64,000 nt of DNA from Fusarium oxysporum f. sp. lycopersici 4287 (lineage: Eukaryota > Ascomycota > Sordariomycetes > Hypocreales > Nectriaceae). The position numbers were made by a program, and so were the translations under genes. The stretch is taken from the NCBI RefSeq assembly GCF_000149955.1, contig NC_030990.1:2624627-2688626 (forward strand). The letters run 5' to 3'. This document shows positions 21,916-34,234 of the stretch, in pieces. The notes beneath the pieces are model-generated. The model saw only the letters and a list, made by a program, of their open reading frames with translations. It did not search any database and was not told the DNA's origin. Positions within the stretch are counted from its first letter, which is position 1. Each line of letters starts with the position of its first letter.

Positions 21916-22210
21916 GAAAATCGTGAGACTATTTGGACCGTGTATGCTACCAGCATGAGCGGTGTTGGCATGACATGCTGTATAGTATAGTATTATAGTT
22001 TATTTGACTTTATGTAGACATCACTACTAGGTATTGGAGTTTAGGATACCTGTTTTTGGCAGGACAAAGCCGTTATTGGATATATTACACGGTCGTTCTG
22101 GATTTCAGATCCTGTAGACGCGTAAGAGCCACCTCTATCACCCAGGCTACATCTGTCTGCACGTCTCGATTCCTAGGTTGGCAGCATCTTCATTTCTAAT
22201 CCAGAACCCT

Positions 22211-23118
22211 CTAATCGAGTGCGCTTGTCACGTTGGTAAACTCGCCCTTCTCAAGCTTGGTCTTCCAGAAAATGGGGTTAGTGTCGTTGAAGCCGTGCTT
22301 CACCCAGCCCTCTTCCTTGACATGGTACAGGTTGATGTAACCACCAGAGTAAGCATCTCGGTGGGTGGCGGCCAGAATACTTCGCTTTCCAAGCTCCAGA
22401 GCCTCCTCATCCGACAGATCGTACTTGTACTCGGCATCGAGAACACCATAGGCGAATGTTTGACCCGAGCCGACACAGAAGAGGTTGCCCGCCAAGCGAG
22501 TACCATCGCTGTCGACGTAGTAGAGAGCAGGGCCTTCCTCCTTGGTGACACCGGCGCACATGGTGCCCATGCTGAGGCCCATTCCCTTGTAGCTGTAGAC
22601 GAGGTTGGCGAGGATCTTGCTGGCGGCGGCAACGCTGATGCGACGCTTGTGTCGTAGCTCATGGAGGCGACACTGCATGCCGAGCCAGGCAAGCCAGTAC
22701 TGACAGTCTGCAGCACCACCGGCCATGGTTCCTAGCAGGACGCTGTTGATCTCAATGACCTTCTTTACGGTTTGCGAGGCGATCCAGTTGCCAGCAGTGG
22801 CTCGGGAGTCGGTCGCAACGATGATGCCGCCCTGGAAACGGAAAGCGAGCGTGGTGGTTCCGTGGGCGATCTTAATGGGGCAGTTGGGGTTCGATCGGTC
22901 ATCAGTGGCAGCGCGAAGCCATGATGAGGGCTACAATGATACAATCAGTATAATATTCATAGTAGCCAAGTTACGCCTAGGGTACGAACCTGAGCAACGG
23001 GGGGCATGGCAAACTTGAGCGAGAGATCACCCATAGAATTCAGCAGCTCATCCTGGTCCTCAAAAGGCTCATTCTGCTCATATGCCGGTCGGCTGTATTT
23101 CGAAACAAGGAAATCCAT
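22211..23118 (-). CDS. PRE2: 20S proteasome subunit beta type-5 (chymotrypsin-like)
   Basis: A 282-residue precursor from exons 23118-22990 and 22930-22211, with an intron bordered by GTTCGT and TGTAG. It is the catalytic beta5 subunit of the 20S core. A 67-residue propeptide ends at AHG and is cleaved to expose Thr68, which becomes Thr1 of [13 protein letters not shown]. Asp17 and Lys33 of the mature chain are present ([14 protein letters not shown]), as is the [13 protein letters not shown] helix typical of beta5 and the late [10 protein letters not shown]. Length fits fungal Pre2 orthologues. A GGTGGCGTGCAAAG element at 23208-23221 is a loose match to the proteasome control element GGTGGCAAA. 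Confidence 0.96.
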
Positions 23119-24018
23119 CTTGGATCTATTGAAAGAGAAGCAGTAGTAGGAAGTTAATCGTCTTGTAATCCTTCGTCCTAGAGCTGTATGCCTCGAATCC
23201 TAGCTTCGGTGGCGTGCAAAGGGCGGAGAGAAGCCTTTTCCCTGGTCGTGATGTCTTCGTTATATCGTGATCGAGATTGGTGTTGTTGACGTTGACGTCG
23301 ACGTGCGTGGATGATGATGGATGCTGTGAAGGCGGAAGCGGAAACGGAAGTGGAAGTGGGAATTGAAGCTCCAGACAAGGAAGCTGAGGCTCAGGCAGCT
23401 TCCGTTGCGCGCGTCAACTGAATGCCACCTCCAACTTCGGTACGTACCTTTTCCTGTGACTGTGACGCTCGAGGTGACGGGACGGTGGGCTGGTGGTGAA
23501 TGCCTGATTATCAAGGCTTTAAGCAACCAAGCTACAGGTACGTACCACTAGGCAGTATCGTAAATCTTTACAGCATCTAAAGAAATGGATAGGTAGGGTG
23601 TTTACATATTATTTAAAAATAAGTATTTTATTTGTTCATTGATCGCTTCTTAGTCTCTGACCAAGTTTCCCCAGGCTCCTCAATTCCTTACCCTCGCATC
23701 CAATTTACGCCAAAGAAAACCATCAATCAAGGTATATCACTCTCACTGACTCCCACCAATTCACTGACATAAAAACATACCAATTTATGCCTTGCACCTC
23801 TTGGCAGAAGCTTCCTCCTCCATTCGTGAAAGAACCCATTGTCTCCTTTCTTCAATGCCGGCCCAGATATTACCTAAGATTTGCATCTGAATTAAACAAA
23901 AGAAAAACAAAAAGAAACAAGCACTTGAAAGGAAAGGCCAAGTATAATGTCTCAATTGCTTCAAGACTCATGTGAAATGAAATACCCTGTCATAACCCGG
24001 CTAATGAACCGTTCCTTC
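23119..24018. other. Spacer with PRE2 promoter and tricalbin 3' region
   Basis: The first about 450 bases are the PRE2 promoter and leader. The remainder is AT-rich and is the 3' flank of the tricalbin gene. No other gene is supported. Confidence 0.5.
23208..23221 (+). promoter_or_regulatory. Possible proteasome control element
   Basis: GGTGGCGTGCAAAG lies about 90 bases upstream of the PRE2 ATG. It matches the yeast Rpn4 site GGTGGCAAA only if a four-base insertion is allowed, so this is a weak call. Confidence 0.2.
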
Positions 24019-27000
24019 TTAAGGGTTTGGCGTTACTTCCCGACTGGTTCGCCCATCCCGCTTGCTCATGAAGCTTCGGCGAAGATGGGCTTTGGGACTG
24101 TCGGGAACCAGGGTAGACTCTGTTGGTTGGAAACTGCTCTTCAGTGTCACGGTTCCACTGCCAACTGTGAGCTCCTTGGCGGCAGATGAGCCTGACTCGT
24201 CCACAAAGTAAACATGCTCGCCCAGATCATCATCACTGCTGAAAGTATGCTGTCCCTTCGCTTCGATCTTGAACTGTGCGTCGGGCGAGCATGGAAATTT
24301 GAATGTATCGCCGAAGGTCCACTGACCATTCGTAGACTTGAAGTGCTTGGTCTTGCCCACTGTCTTCTCCTTGGGGTTGATCTGCGTGATGACGATATAC
24401 AGATCCGATGCGGGAGGGAAACCTGCTGCTTCGACCACAGTAAAGGAAGCAGTGCCTCCTGGTGCAGCTCCGGGATTAGCGCTATGGACTGATGACTGTC
24501 CAATGCTCTTTGCCCGAACATGGCCGTTGCTTGTAGAAGGCCGAGTTCCAGGTGATGTGCCCTCTTCGTTGATGGCAGGTGACCGGCGGAGACCACCGTT
24601 GGTGCTTGCGGTACCATTAGAGCTCAAGCCTTGAGGTTCAAACGCCTCACCATCTTCTTCGATGATGTCCCCATTGTCCTTTTTGTTAAAGATGCCACGG
24701 CGGAGGAACGAAGCTCCCCTACCAACACCGTGGCCAACAACTCCCGCAACTGCAACACCACCCTTGAGAGGCGCTCCGGCAACACCAGTGACGATACGAC
24801 CAGGAGTAGACGAGAAAGTGTTGCCGAAAGTGGATGTGCCCTGTCGTGATCGCTGGACATAGCTGGGTCGGAACAGGAGTCGGATGCGTACGCTTCCCGA
24901 TTTGCCATCAAGGATGTACTTGGTCTCCGATGGCTTGAAAGGATCCAGAGACTCGAGATTGATGTCGGCAGCACCCAAGAAGTCAGGTTTGTCTGCGAAG
25001 TCGTAATCCCACACAGAGAGCTTGAATTGTGCAGCAGTTCTCGAGGGTACATTGACCTCAAAGTATTCATTCCATGTGGGATTCAGGGTCTTCTTTATCA
25101 CCTTGGTCTTGTGGATCTCCTGGCCGTTGAGCTCGAACTTACAGTAAGGATCACTCTTGCCATTGCGGTCAGCTGAGGGAAGGTCAGTAGCATCAAGAAC
25201 ATCAACGCGCAGTGTACCCATGTTATTGATACTCTCGCTCGGGTCAAGCTGCATCTTAACCGGGATGTACTTCAGGCTGACCTTAACACTCGCGGGGCGC
25301 CCATCTTCGCTCTTCAGTTTCAGAGTTGTCGGGTTGTTCTAAAGAGGCTAGTTAGTTTTCATGTCTACACAGTGAGATCCAAAGTCAGTCTTACCAGGCA
25401 TTGCTTAAGAGTTTCCAGGGTGTTGCCAGCCAGCGAGGCCATGAGGTCATCCTGGTCATCACCCTTCTTGCGAGCCCGAAGTGTCAGTCGGGAGAAGTCA
25501 AGCTCACGAATAAAGCAATCTCCAATCTCTTCAAACTTGTGGTGCTTGCTACGAGCAGTTGAAGAGATGTAGGACGGGTATGCCATATCGTCTACAAGAA
25601 CCTCCAGCAGTCCATGGCTTTCTGGCATCTCTGCCTCCATGAGTCTGAAGATGAGCAGGCCACTCTCGTACCTGAGAAGCTCCTCAGGAGACAATCGGAT
25701 TTTACGGGGACCCTTGGGCGCTTCGATCGAGGGGCGTCCAACAGTTGTGGGCGTAGGCGGCTCCAGCTGGTTCTCCTTTGGCTTGTCGAGGCTGGCGTTG
25801 AATTTACCGGCTTCGCTGGATCTCTGCGGGGTAGGTGATTGTTCTTCACCGGAGGAGGAATCCTTGTCCTTCTCTACCTCCTTCTCCTTCTCCTTTTCTT
25901 TCTCCTCCTCATCTTCCTCCTCAGGATCAGCGACATTGAGACAGGGGTAAAAGGCAACAGTGTAATGCAGAACTCCTTTGGCGATACCCTTGCCATGCAG
26001 ACGCAGACCATCTTCACGGAGCTGTTTCTTGTCGTTGACAAGGTACTCCCCAGTCTCGTCCTGTACGACATAGTCGGCGGCGAAGACTTCGACCATTCCC
26101 AGACTACGGTCCTTGCCAACCTTTTCTGTATCCATTACTTCCAAAGCAAGTCTATCGCGAGCAGAATGGATGGGCACGTAAAGTACCTCGTCCCATTCAG
26201 GGTTGAGATCGTTGCGGAAGGTGACAGTTCGTGCTTTTTCAATACCAGAGAGCAGAATTCGAGTGTAGGGATCCGATTTACCGAAGGCCTCAAAGTTTCG
26301 TAGATCAGTAGCCTTCTTGAAATGGAGACGCATCACACCGATGGGGGTGACATAGCCACCAGTGCTGGCCACGCCAGAGATAGCGACTGGTCTCCACTGT
26401 GCCATCATCTTGACACGGCCAGTCTGAGCACCATGCAGGTTGTACCATTCTTTGCCTTGTTCCATACATTCAAGCATCTCATCGAGCTTGATCTGGTACT
26501 TTCCAAGGACTTGGTCTCCAGCAAGATCACGGTCATCCTTGATTGTAAGACCAAGCTTAGCCTTCTTCCGATCCGTGATCAGAATCTCCTTAGAACCATT
26601 GTCCCAGATAGGGTTATTGGTACGCTTCAACTTCTTGGTTTGGTGGACTTCCTTACCATTCAAGAACATAACCGCGTAAGGGTTGAGAGATCCTACAAGA
26701 CTCTTGGTACCATCCAGATCCTTGGCCTGTTCCACAGTAAATCGAAGGATACCTTGGTTGGATGGAGGTGGAGGTTCATCTTGTCCCTCAGCGTTCTTGA
26801 CGGTTTCAAGGACAGGAAAGAAGCGAATATCACACGAAACAACACCGCGAGCCTTGCCATCAGAGATGACCTCCAACCGCTGATTTTCATGAACATTGAG
26901 CTCCTCAACACTCTCCAGAGGGAAAGAAGCGACACCCAGTTCTTTTGACTTGCGGAAATCATTGTGGTCGAAGATTTGCATGTCCAGCGAGTCGTTAAAA

Positions 27001-28639
27001 GAGGTAACAATGATGTAGTGGGTTTCGTTCCACCTGGGGTTGGAATTATCATGAACAACTTTAGTTCGGGCAAGCTCCTGGCGTCGGTTCAAGCTCAAGC
27101 AGGCGTAAGGATCAACGGTTCCACCAAAGTTGTCGGTGTTCTTCAGGCCCTGAGCACCATGGAGAGTCACTGCCACGACACCGATGGCCTGGTCAACGGG
27201 AGAGCCAGCCAGCATCTTCGCGACCTCAATAGGGAAGACCTTGGGCGCGTACATCATCGGGGCCAAGTTGCCATGAATCTGCTCAAGGATGAACTTCTCG
27301 AGACCAGGAATGAAGTTGATATCGAAACCGAAGTTATCACCACCGAGGGGCTTGCAGACGTAGTCGATTGTTGGTCGCTCCAGGAAGCACATTTCAACAC
27401 GGTCAATGTGAGGAAAGGGGATTTGCAGCTTGATCTTGAGGCGCATGATACCGGAGAAAGCCATATCCTCGACAATGACGTCGAGACCCTTGCTGATCAT
27501 GGCCTTGCCAATGCGGATCTCGAGGACAACCTTGGGGTTGATCTTGCTTGAAAGCTGGCGCGAGGTCATATCGGCTGTGTCGTTTGGAGTAAAACTGAAC
27601 TTCCAGTCCATCATAACAATGTCATCCTCAGTCTTGGGGTAAGTTTTGACGTGCTCCATACGAGGAGGCTTGCTGCCTAGAGTAAAGGTCTTGAGCTTGA
27701 GACTGTCCAGGAATGACGGAGTAGCAGAACTCAGAACTTGATCGACTGAATTGATGATGGTCTGAGCAAGAACGGGCTGATAAATGGGCCAAAATTTGAC
27801 CATGAATGAATTGATCCATTCGAGGGACTCGTTATCGTTCTCGAGCTTTTTAAGAGCCATCTCGCGGGTTATGTCGTCTCGGAAGTTACGTCGCACTCGT
27901 CGCAGGGACGTTCGGTAGTAGGTCGAGCAAAAGGCCATAATGATGATGATCCAGCCAAGGCCGCCGCCAAAGACAGCTACAAGCCAGGAGGAGATACAAG
28001 CAAAAATGATGACGCCCGTGTTGTGGTACCAATCTGCCCTTGTTAGTGGTCTGTATGCGCATATAGTTGAATTGAGACATACCACCATAGAGGGTATCCG
28101 GAAGCTGTCCCTCGACCCATGTCGCGTGATCGAGGAGACTCTCCTGTTCGGTAGCATCGTCAATTGGCCATCCTAGTCGAGGAGCCCATCCTGTTCGCGA
28201 GAAGGGGGCTTCTTCGGCTTTAGGGTCAGTGCCATCCGCGAGCGGCTTGCCCAGCTCGTCGCGGGCTACATCCAAGGCCCCTTCTTTGCTTGGTTCTGGC
28301 AGATCTTCGATAGGGCCGGTGCCGTCATCGACGTCGGTGATAATTGCGGCGCCCTTGGGCCTCCTACTTTGCTGAAGTTCAGGTGGGATGGCCTGCGCAT
28401 GGTTCGCGTTAGCTGTAGGTCGCGATTTCAAGAGGAGAGGGGCATACGGCATTGGCTTGAGCCTTCTTCTGCTCTGGGCTCGCATCAGGATCGAATGTGA
28501 AAGCAGCGACACCAGCATTCCTAGAGGACTCTACAATCTTTTTTTGGGCATCGTCTGCGGTGACGTTTGTTTGAGGGTCTGCAGCAGCCTCGACGAGACC
28601 CTGCTGCTTCAGCTCATCAGCTTCCTTTGCGGTAGACAT
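24019..28639 (-). CDS. Tricalbin, SMP- and C2-domain ER-plasma membrane tether
   Basis: A 1486-residue protein from exons 28639-28448, 28392-28083, 28033-25395 and 25338-24019; summed length and phases agree. Tricalbins (Tcb1-3, plant synaptotagmins, extended synaptotagmins) hold cortical ER to the plasma membrane and shuttle lipids. An acidic disordered head of about 165 residues is followed by a membrane hairpin (FACISSWLVAVFGGGLGWII, residues about 175-200). An SMP lipid-binding domain starts near ENDNESLEWINSFMVKFWP. Five C2-like units follow, opening at AVTLHGAQGLKNTDNFGG, RFTVEQAKDLDGTKSL, LHFKKATDLRNFEAFGKSDP, a divergent one at LIFRLMEAEMP, and VDVLDATDLPSADRNGKSDP. The third and fifth keep the GKSDPY calcium-loop residues. 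A charged Lys/Glu linker (EEEKEKEKEKEVEKDKD) lies between C2 units three and four. The C-terminus is basic and Ser-rich. Confidence 0.95.
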
Positions 28640-31036
28640 GACGTTGTGTAGTGCAGCGTTGCTGCGGTTGCTGCTGGAACGTGCTGGTACGAGGGGTCTG
28701 TTTTGGGCGGTTCGCAGTCGTCAATTGGCGTATTTCAAGCTCTACGCACCGTCGCGAAGCATTCAAACTATAAGGCCGATTCCGAACGACCGTCGTAATG
28801 GCGTTGGCCGATTCACTTGGTGGTGAGGTTGCGAATGCCCGTGTAGCCAGCTGAAAGCCTGGTAGCTCGTAGCTTGGACACAGACTACCTTGGAGCTCAG
28901 CTGAGCTGAGCTAGGTTGCCTCTAGGTGGATTACGTGCCTAGCTGGAGCTGGAGACACCAGCTTGTTTGAGACGGCAGAGGGAGGGGTGGTATGGAAAAC
29001 GAAAGGGAATCCGAGAAGGGAAGTCGAAAAGAAAAAGGGAACAGTTTGAAATAAGAGAGGGAAACCTGGAAAGGAAGGATCGGAGGTATGTAAGAAACCA
29101 AGCCAAGGGATTGGAAGGTGGAAGAAATCCTGGCAGAAGATGACAAGAAGAGACAAGTCAAGTCAAGACAAGACAAGACATGGAAGACCAAGATTTGGGC
29201 CTGGGCTGTTCCAGTGGTGCAACCCGCAGACGCAATTGCAGCCCGGTTGAGTGGCTTCTTTCCAAGCTTGCGGTGATCGTCGAGGCACTGGAAAGTGAAC
29301 TGATAAAGGGTACCAAGTAAGTACTTGGCAACAAGCACATGGCTCTATATATGGTAGTGTCATTTTAAAGTTACTCTCGCTAGTGGGAGGGAGCTAATTT
29401 GTGGCTCAACAAGGGAAATTGAAGCAGCCGAGAGAGTTCGATCATTATCAGCAGAAAGCGGAGTCAACATCTGTAGACAGCTGCAACCAGGCTAAGAGGC
29501 TGCAAGCTAGAGCCAGTGATCGGATACAGTGGAGTTGGAGGGTGCCTGAGCTTCAATAGAGGGTGTTGATTGCGGGCCGAGCGAGCGAGCGGCAGAGCAC
29601 CTAGGCACCGTATCGATGATGATCAGCATTCACTGACTGCAAAAAGTATCGTGGTACTGTGAAACAACATCTGTAGACTAATAGTGGAGGGTAATTGACC
29701 ACTTCTCTTGTTCGTGCAGTTATCCTTTCATCCGCAACACAGGTAGAGCTTCCAAAGCTAATCAACTCTGCTCAAGACTGTTTCTCAACTACAGTGCCTC
29801 CAGAGACATAAATGCTTTGAGCCGAGTACTGCAACACTGAGGTATTATCTGCAAAAGTTAGATACCAGTGAATAGCGTTCTCCTAAGTCAACCCATCCCA
29901 AGAAAGGCTCTCAAGTCTCCCTAGGTCCCTCCCTCCCCTGCCAATCACCAAACTCCCTGGCTAGTTATCCCTGCCGCGCTGAGCAACTAGACACAACCTA
30001 CGTAATTGATGGTCCGGGGGAGCTCAATTTTGCTTGTGACGGAAGTATTCAGTGGGCCGGGACCCTCGACGACAAGGATCCTGGGGTTTCCAAGATCGAG
30101 CAGAGGACTCTTTTCTGTATTTGGTTTGGTGTAGGTCCCTGGAACCCCTGCTTCGTTTACTGCTAGCACGGCTGAAGTTGGTTACGTAGCTCGGAATTTC
30201 CAGCTGGTTTGTTTTTTTTGGGTTTGACTTTATTGATGAGACGTGAATTCGTGGCTCCTGTTGTGATGGTTTGTTTCCCTTTTGTTCCATAACATAATAT
30301 GTAGCCACATGAAACCATCTGCTGGCACAACTCGATACCAGAAACGCAATTGTGATCTGACTGGTTCATCTTGACGAAACCGTTTCCTTGCTGTGCAATC
30401 TCGCCTCCAAGTCTGTAATACTGAGAGGCAGTGAGTGTATCGCGTGTTCGTTGTGCATCACAGTAGGGAAATACTGTGCCGAGGACACAAAAACCGCCTG
30501 TCCTCTGCAACAACTCACACTGTTTTGGCCTCGCTGAGTTCCACTTCCTGTCACCTTGCATTCGAAGCCTTCCTTTCTCCCTCACCTGCAGCTGCATCTG
30601 CACAGCCACTCTGCTTGACCTGAACGCTAGGTTCACACTACTGTGACCCAGAACATGACGAGGGGATCCCCAATAGATTGCCGCGCTTTCGCCATCAGCA
30701 TTTCTATTGGGCCGGATACCCTAGTCTCGTGCCTTTCGATGCATCTTCCCAGTTTCTGTTGCCTGTGAACTTGGGTCAACGTCTTGTCTCATGGATATAA
30801 AGAGATTAATAATGCCATTTCTGGATAAAATCTAAGGAGTCGCTTTGGAGGTTGAAGGTGGAACATAAAGCAATGCAGTTTGTTTGCTAGTTGATATTAG
30901 TCAATCGTTTAGTGGTTAGGTAATGTACTAGGTTAACACAGCGGTCCTAAGATGTTCCCTTCCTTGACCAGAACAATCAACAATCGATAGACAATCCGAA
31001 ATGCATCATGAATCATCTAACTAATCAGACCAAGGA
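28640..31036. other. 2.4 kb gene-free region
   Basis: Begins with the tricalbin promoter. A perfect 14-base palindrome AGCTCAGCTGAGCT lies at 28894-28907. A minus-strand open frame at 30163-30636 (157 codons, several Cys, no signal peptide, no good start) shows no family resemblance, and I do not call it. Nothing else is seen. Confidence 0.5.
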
Positions 31037-33442
31037 GTGTGCCGCTTGCTACATATTTACATACCAGGAGTCACCGTATTGGGACTTTCTTCAGTTGCAC
31101 CAGTTCTTGTCGCCTTTCATAAATATGGAGATGTCATCAATATTATAGTACGAGTCAAAATATTGCATCTGTTGCTCTCAGCCTGGTTTCGACAGCCAAC
31201 AGTGAGTATCTCTATACTTGCTCCAGAGGAAATCAAGCTAACGATACGGTAAAAGTCATATTATACTCGCCAAATCGGCTCATCTCGGTTCTTCACCAGA
31301 AATCACAGCTGGCTCCAGTCTGTGGGCACAAAACCAGCCTTCAAACCATCGTCTCAGCAACTGAGGATCGCAAAACTCTGCGCTGACCAGAATGTCGTGG
31401 TATCAGCAAGACCCGGATCAGGCAAAACCGCCACCATAGAAGCTATTGCGGCTGCACACCCTGATAAAAGAATTGGCAGTATTCTCTTCTCAAAGAGACT
31501 TCAGAGTGAAACATCTCATCGTCTGAACAAGTACCACAATAGCGATGTGTACACTTTCCATGGCATGGCGGGTGTCCTCCTTGGACAAGTGGTTCCGAGT
31601 GATGGAGCACTCATCAAGCTCTTGGAGAATATCGATAAGTGCAGCAAACTTCCACGATGGACCTCAACACCTTTCGACATCATTGTACTGGACGAGTTTC
31701 AGGACTGCAATCCAGAAACCTTCTGGCTAGTCGAGTGCTTTGTCCGGGCCAACAACCTTAGGAAAGGAGGCCAGCCTGCGCGCATAGTCGTCCTCGGCGA
31801 CGAGCGCCAATCGATATAACGATTTCGCGGTGCTGACCCTCGCTATCTGACTCTGGCCCCTGAGGTGCTAGGCCCAATCAGTCCCTATCCCTTTGCAGAA
31901 GTTCAGTTAGGCAACAGTTTCAGGCTGTCCTCATCGACTGTCCAGTTCATCAACCGTGTCTTCCTCGGTGGAGAGCAGTACATCTCCAGCTCGAAGCGTG
32001 GTCCAAAGCCCATTGTCCTGAGATGCAATATTTGGGACAGTTTGGCATTGGCTAGAGCGATTTCCCCCCTAGTAAAACGTTACAAGCCTGAGAACTGCTT
32101 GATAATAGCACTCTCCGTTCGTACGAGAGGACCGTTGCAAGAACTTACAAATACATTGACTCAGGTCTATGATTTGCCGATACATGTACCTCCTGATGAG
32201 GAAACACCTCTCAACGACAAGGTGATCAACGGAAAGTTGTGCATCTCTACGATATATCAGTTCAAGGGTCGAGAGCGTAAACTTGTCATTCTTCTTGGCA
32301 TCGATGCCTCCTATTTCGAATTCTTCGGCCGCGACTTGCCAGATGACAGCTGTCCCAACGAAGTTTTTGTGGCTCTAACGCGCTCTCTGCAACAACTCGT
32401 ATTGGTCCACAATGATGAGAGTAAGATGATGTCTTGTGTGTCCCTCGATTCTCTGTACGACACCGCCAAGATAGTCAACTTGACAACGAGACGAACAAAA
32501 ATTCCACAACCTGATCTACCTGGACGCCCCCTATAGTTGGGGGTTATGCTTCCAAAATCTTGCGGAGCCCGTGAAATAACGCGGTATGTCCAGGGCGATG
32601 CTCTTGGTAAAATTGTCGAGCGCCATCTTCATGTAGACAGGATAGCGCCTCCTCTCCCTCGCCATGAACACATCAACATAAGAAATATGGTACCCTCGGA
32701 TCTAAAAAGGGGGTTCTATGAGTCTGTTAGCGACATCAATGGCCTTGTTATTGCCGCAGCTCTGGAACTAGCAACAGCCGGAACATTAAGGTCACTAGGA
32801 CGACCAAGTAAAGGAGAGGTTGATGAAACTTTGTCAAAATGCCCCGAGAAGCTTGTTGCTTGGCTTTGCCGGAAAGCTTGCGAGTATGAAGCGAGTCTCT
32901 CGGGCTATCTACCGCGCGTGATTCAGATGAAAGACCACAAGTATGACTGGATCAAGCCCGAAGACCTCAGCCTTGCTCGGCGTCGAATTGATAGTGAGCT
33001 GGTGGGTTCTGCCCGAAAGCTGGATTTTGAAGTTGAGATGCAGCAGCAATTCTATATCGATGGCCAAGAAACTCAACTCTGTGGTCGAGCAGATATTGTA
33101 AACAATTCCGCAACCGAGAGCAATGACGACATGGATAATCGAACAATATGGGAGATCAAGTTCGTCTTAAGCCTTTCCAACGAACATGTCATACATGCTT
33201 GCGTTTATGCCTACTTTTCAGGCTCAGAGTCTGGAAAGTTACCACGCATCATACTGTACAATGTGCGAGATGGGGACAAGCGCGAGATCATACCACGTCA
33301 TGGAATAGAGGAGTTGAGACAACTGATCACAAGTGTTCTTAGACTTCGATATACTTCGAAAGAAGAGATGACATACGAAGAATTCATCAGACGGTGTGGC
33401 AAGACAACGCGGAAGGTGATGAATCTCAGTGATGGGTCATAG
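31037..33442 (+). pseudogene. UvrD-like helicase fused to RecB-like nuclease, two nonsense codons
   Basis: One reading frame runs from 31256 to 33442 with only two internal stops, TAA at 31817-31819 and TAG at 32534-32536, and no frameshift. The frame encodes superfamily 1 helicase motifs: Walker A ARPGSGKT, Ia ILFSKRLQSET, II IIVLDEFQD, III VVLGDERQSI (stop immediately after) followed by FRGADPRYL, IV LGNSFRLSSSTVQFIN, V CISTIYQFKGRE, VI VFVALTRSLQQLVL. The C-terminal third resembles a PD-(D/E)XK nuclease (GRADIV, then WEIKF, then IHACVYAY, where RecB-type enzymes usually have Gln at the first His). An upstream exon 31037-31201 joins in phase through an intron 31202-31255 (GTGAGT donor, GCTAAC branch, AAG acceptor) and supplies an ATG and an Arg/Ser/Tyr-rich, presequence-like segment. 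Helicase-nuclease fusions process DNA ends; here the gene is probably dead or truncated. Confidence 0.75.
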
Positions 33443-34234
33443 CGAAAGTCTAGAAGCAAAAGTTAATCATGAGACTCAGGAAGAGGGTAAGACTCACCGA
33501 GATGCTTCACAACATAGAGATCTATTCATTCTAGAACATTGAAGTTTCACAATTCCTATTTAAGGGGCATAATTTCTGTATGTAGAGTCATCTAGACCAT
33601 ATCTCAAACTTAGTCTCATAGAAACTGCTGAGGTCATGGGGCAGGGAGGCTTTCCAGGCAGAGCGTTGAAAGTATGTTTATTCGACCTCTCTTTCACTAT
33701 ATCATTGGGATATCAAGAGTCTTCGTAAGTTCAAGCATTGCATGATTGTAAGATGTGAACTCTTCATGCTCCATCAGAGACCAACGTGACTTGCGTTGAT
33801 GTGACCATCAGACTAGCAACGCCTTGATTTACCTGCATATATATTACGTAGCCCGTCACTTCCAAGCTTTTTTGGCTGTGTTATAACGTTTGAGTTTGGT
33901 ATAGGTAAGGATACTGAGTTACATAGCAACGAGCATAGACTCATACAACCAAACACAGTGACAAGATCAAGGAATCAACTTTGAAAGCAGGCTATTGACA
34001 CAATGGTTTACAATGGAGTGAATTTCATGAGTATTTCTGTATTCTTCGTTACATCGTATTAAAATATCCAATACTTCTTGCACAACTACATGACCCATAT
34101 TCAAGTTCAAACGCTGCAATGAACAAAGGCACAGTGGCTAGTGCTCAACCAAATCTAAGACATAAGAAAATGCTGAAAAGTGGCCAGTCCCATATCCGTT
34201 ACGCCATTCTCGTATGCAATAAACGCCTCTTCCC
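33443..34234. other. Convergent 3' spacer
   Basis: AT-rich, with no coding signal, between the helicase relic and the 3' end of the FYVE-RING gene. Confidence 0.5.

Noticed and set aside
25839..27551. Long open frames on the plus strand across 25839-26303, 26322-26948 and 26964-27551
   Set aside because: They are antisense shadows of the tricalbin exon, whose C2 and SMP domains are unmistakable on the minus strand.
30163..30636. 157-codon minus-strand frame with several Cys
   Set aside because: No signal peptide, poor start context and no family resemblance; left as non-coding with mention.
31790..31860. An intron that removes the first stop of the helicase relic
   Set aside because: No GT donor in usable position, and the frame reads through motif III directly on both sides of the stop.
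31817..32536. Programmed stop readthrough as the explanation for the two stops in the helicase relic
   Set aside because: The bases after the stops (CGA, TTG) do not match known readthrough contexts, and two separate events would be needed.
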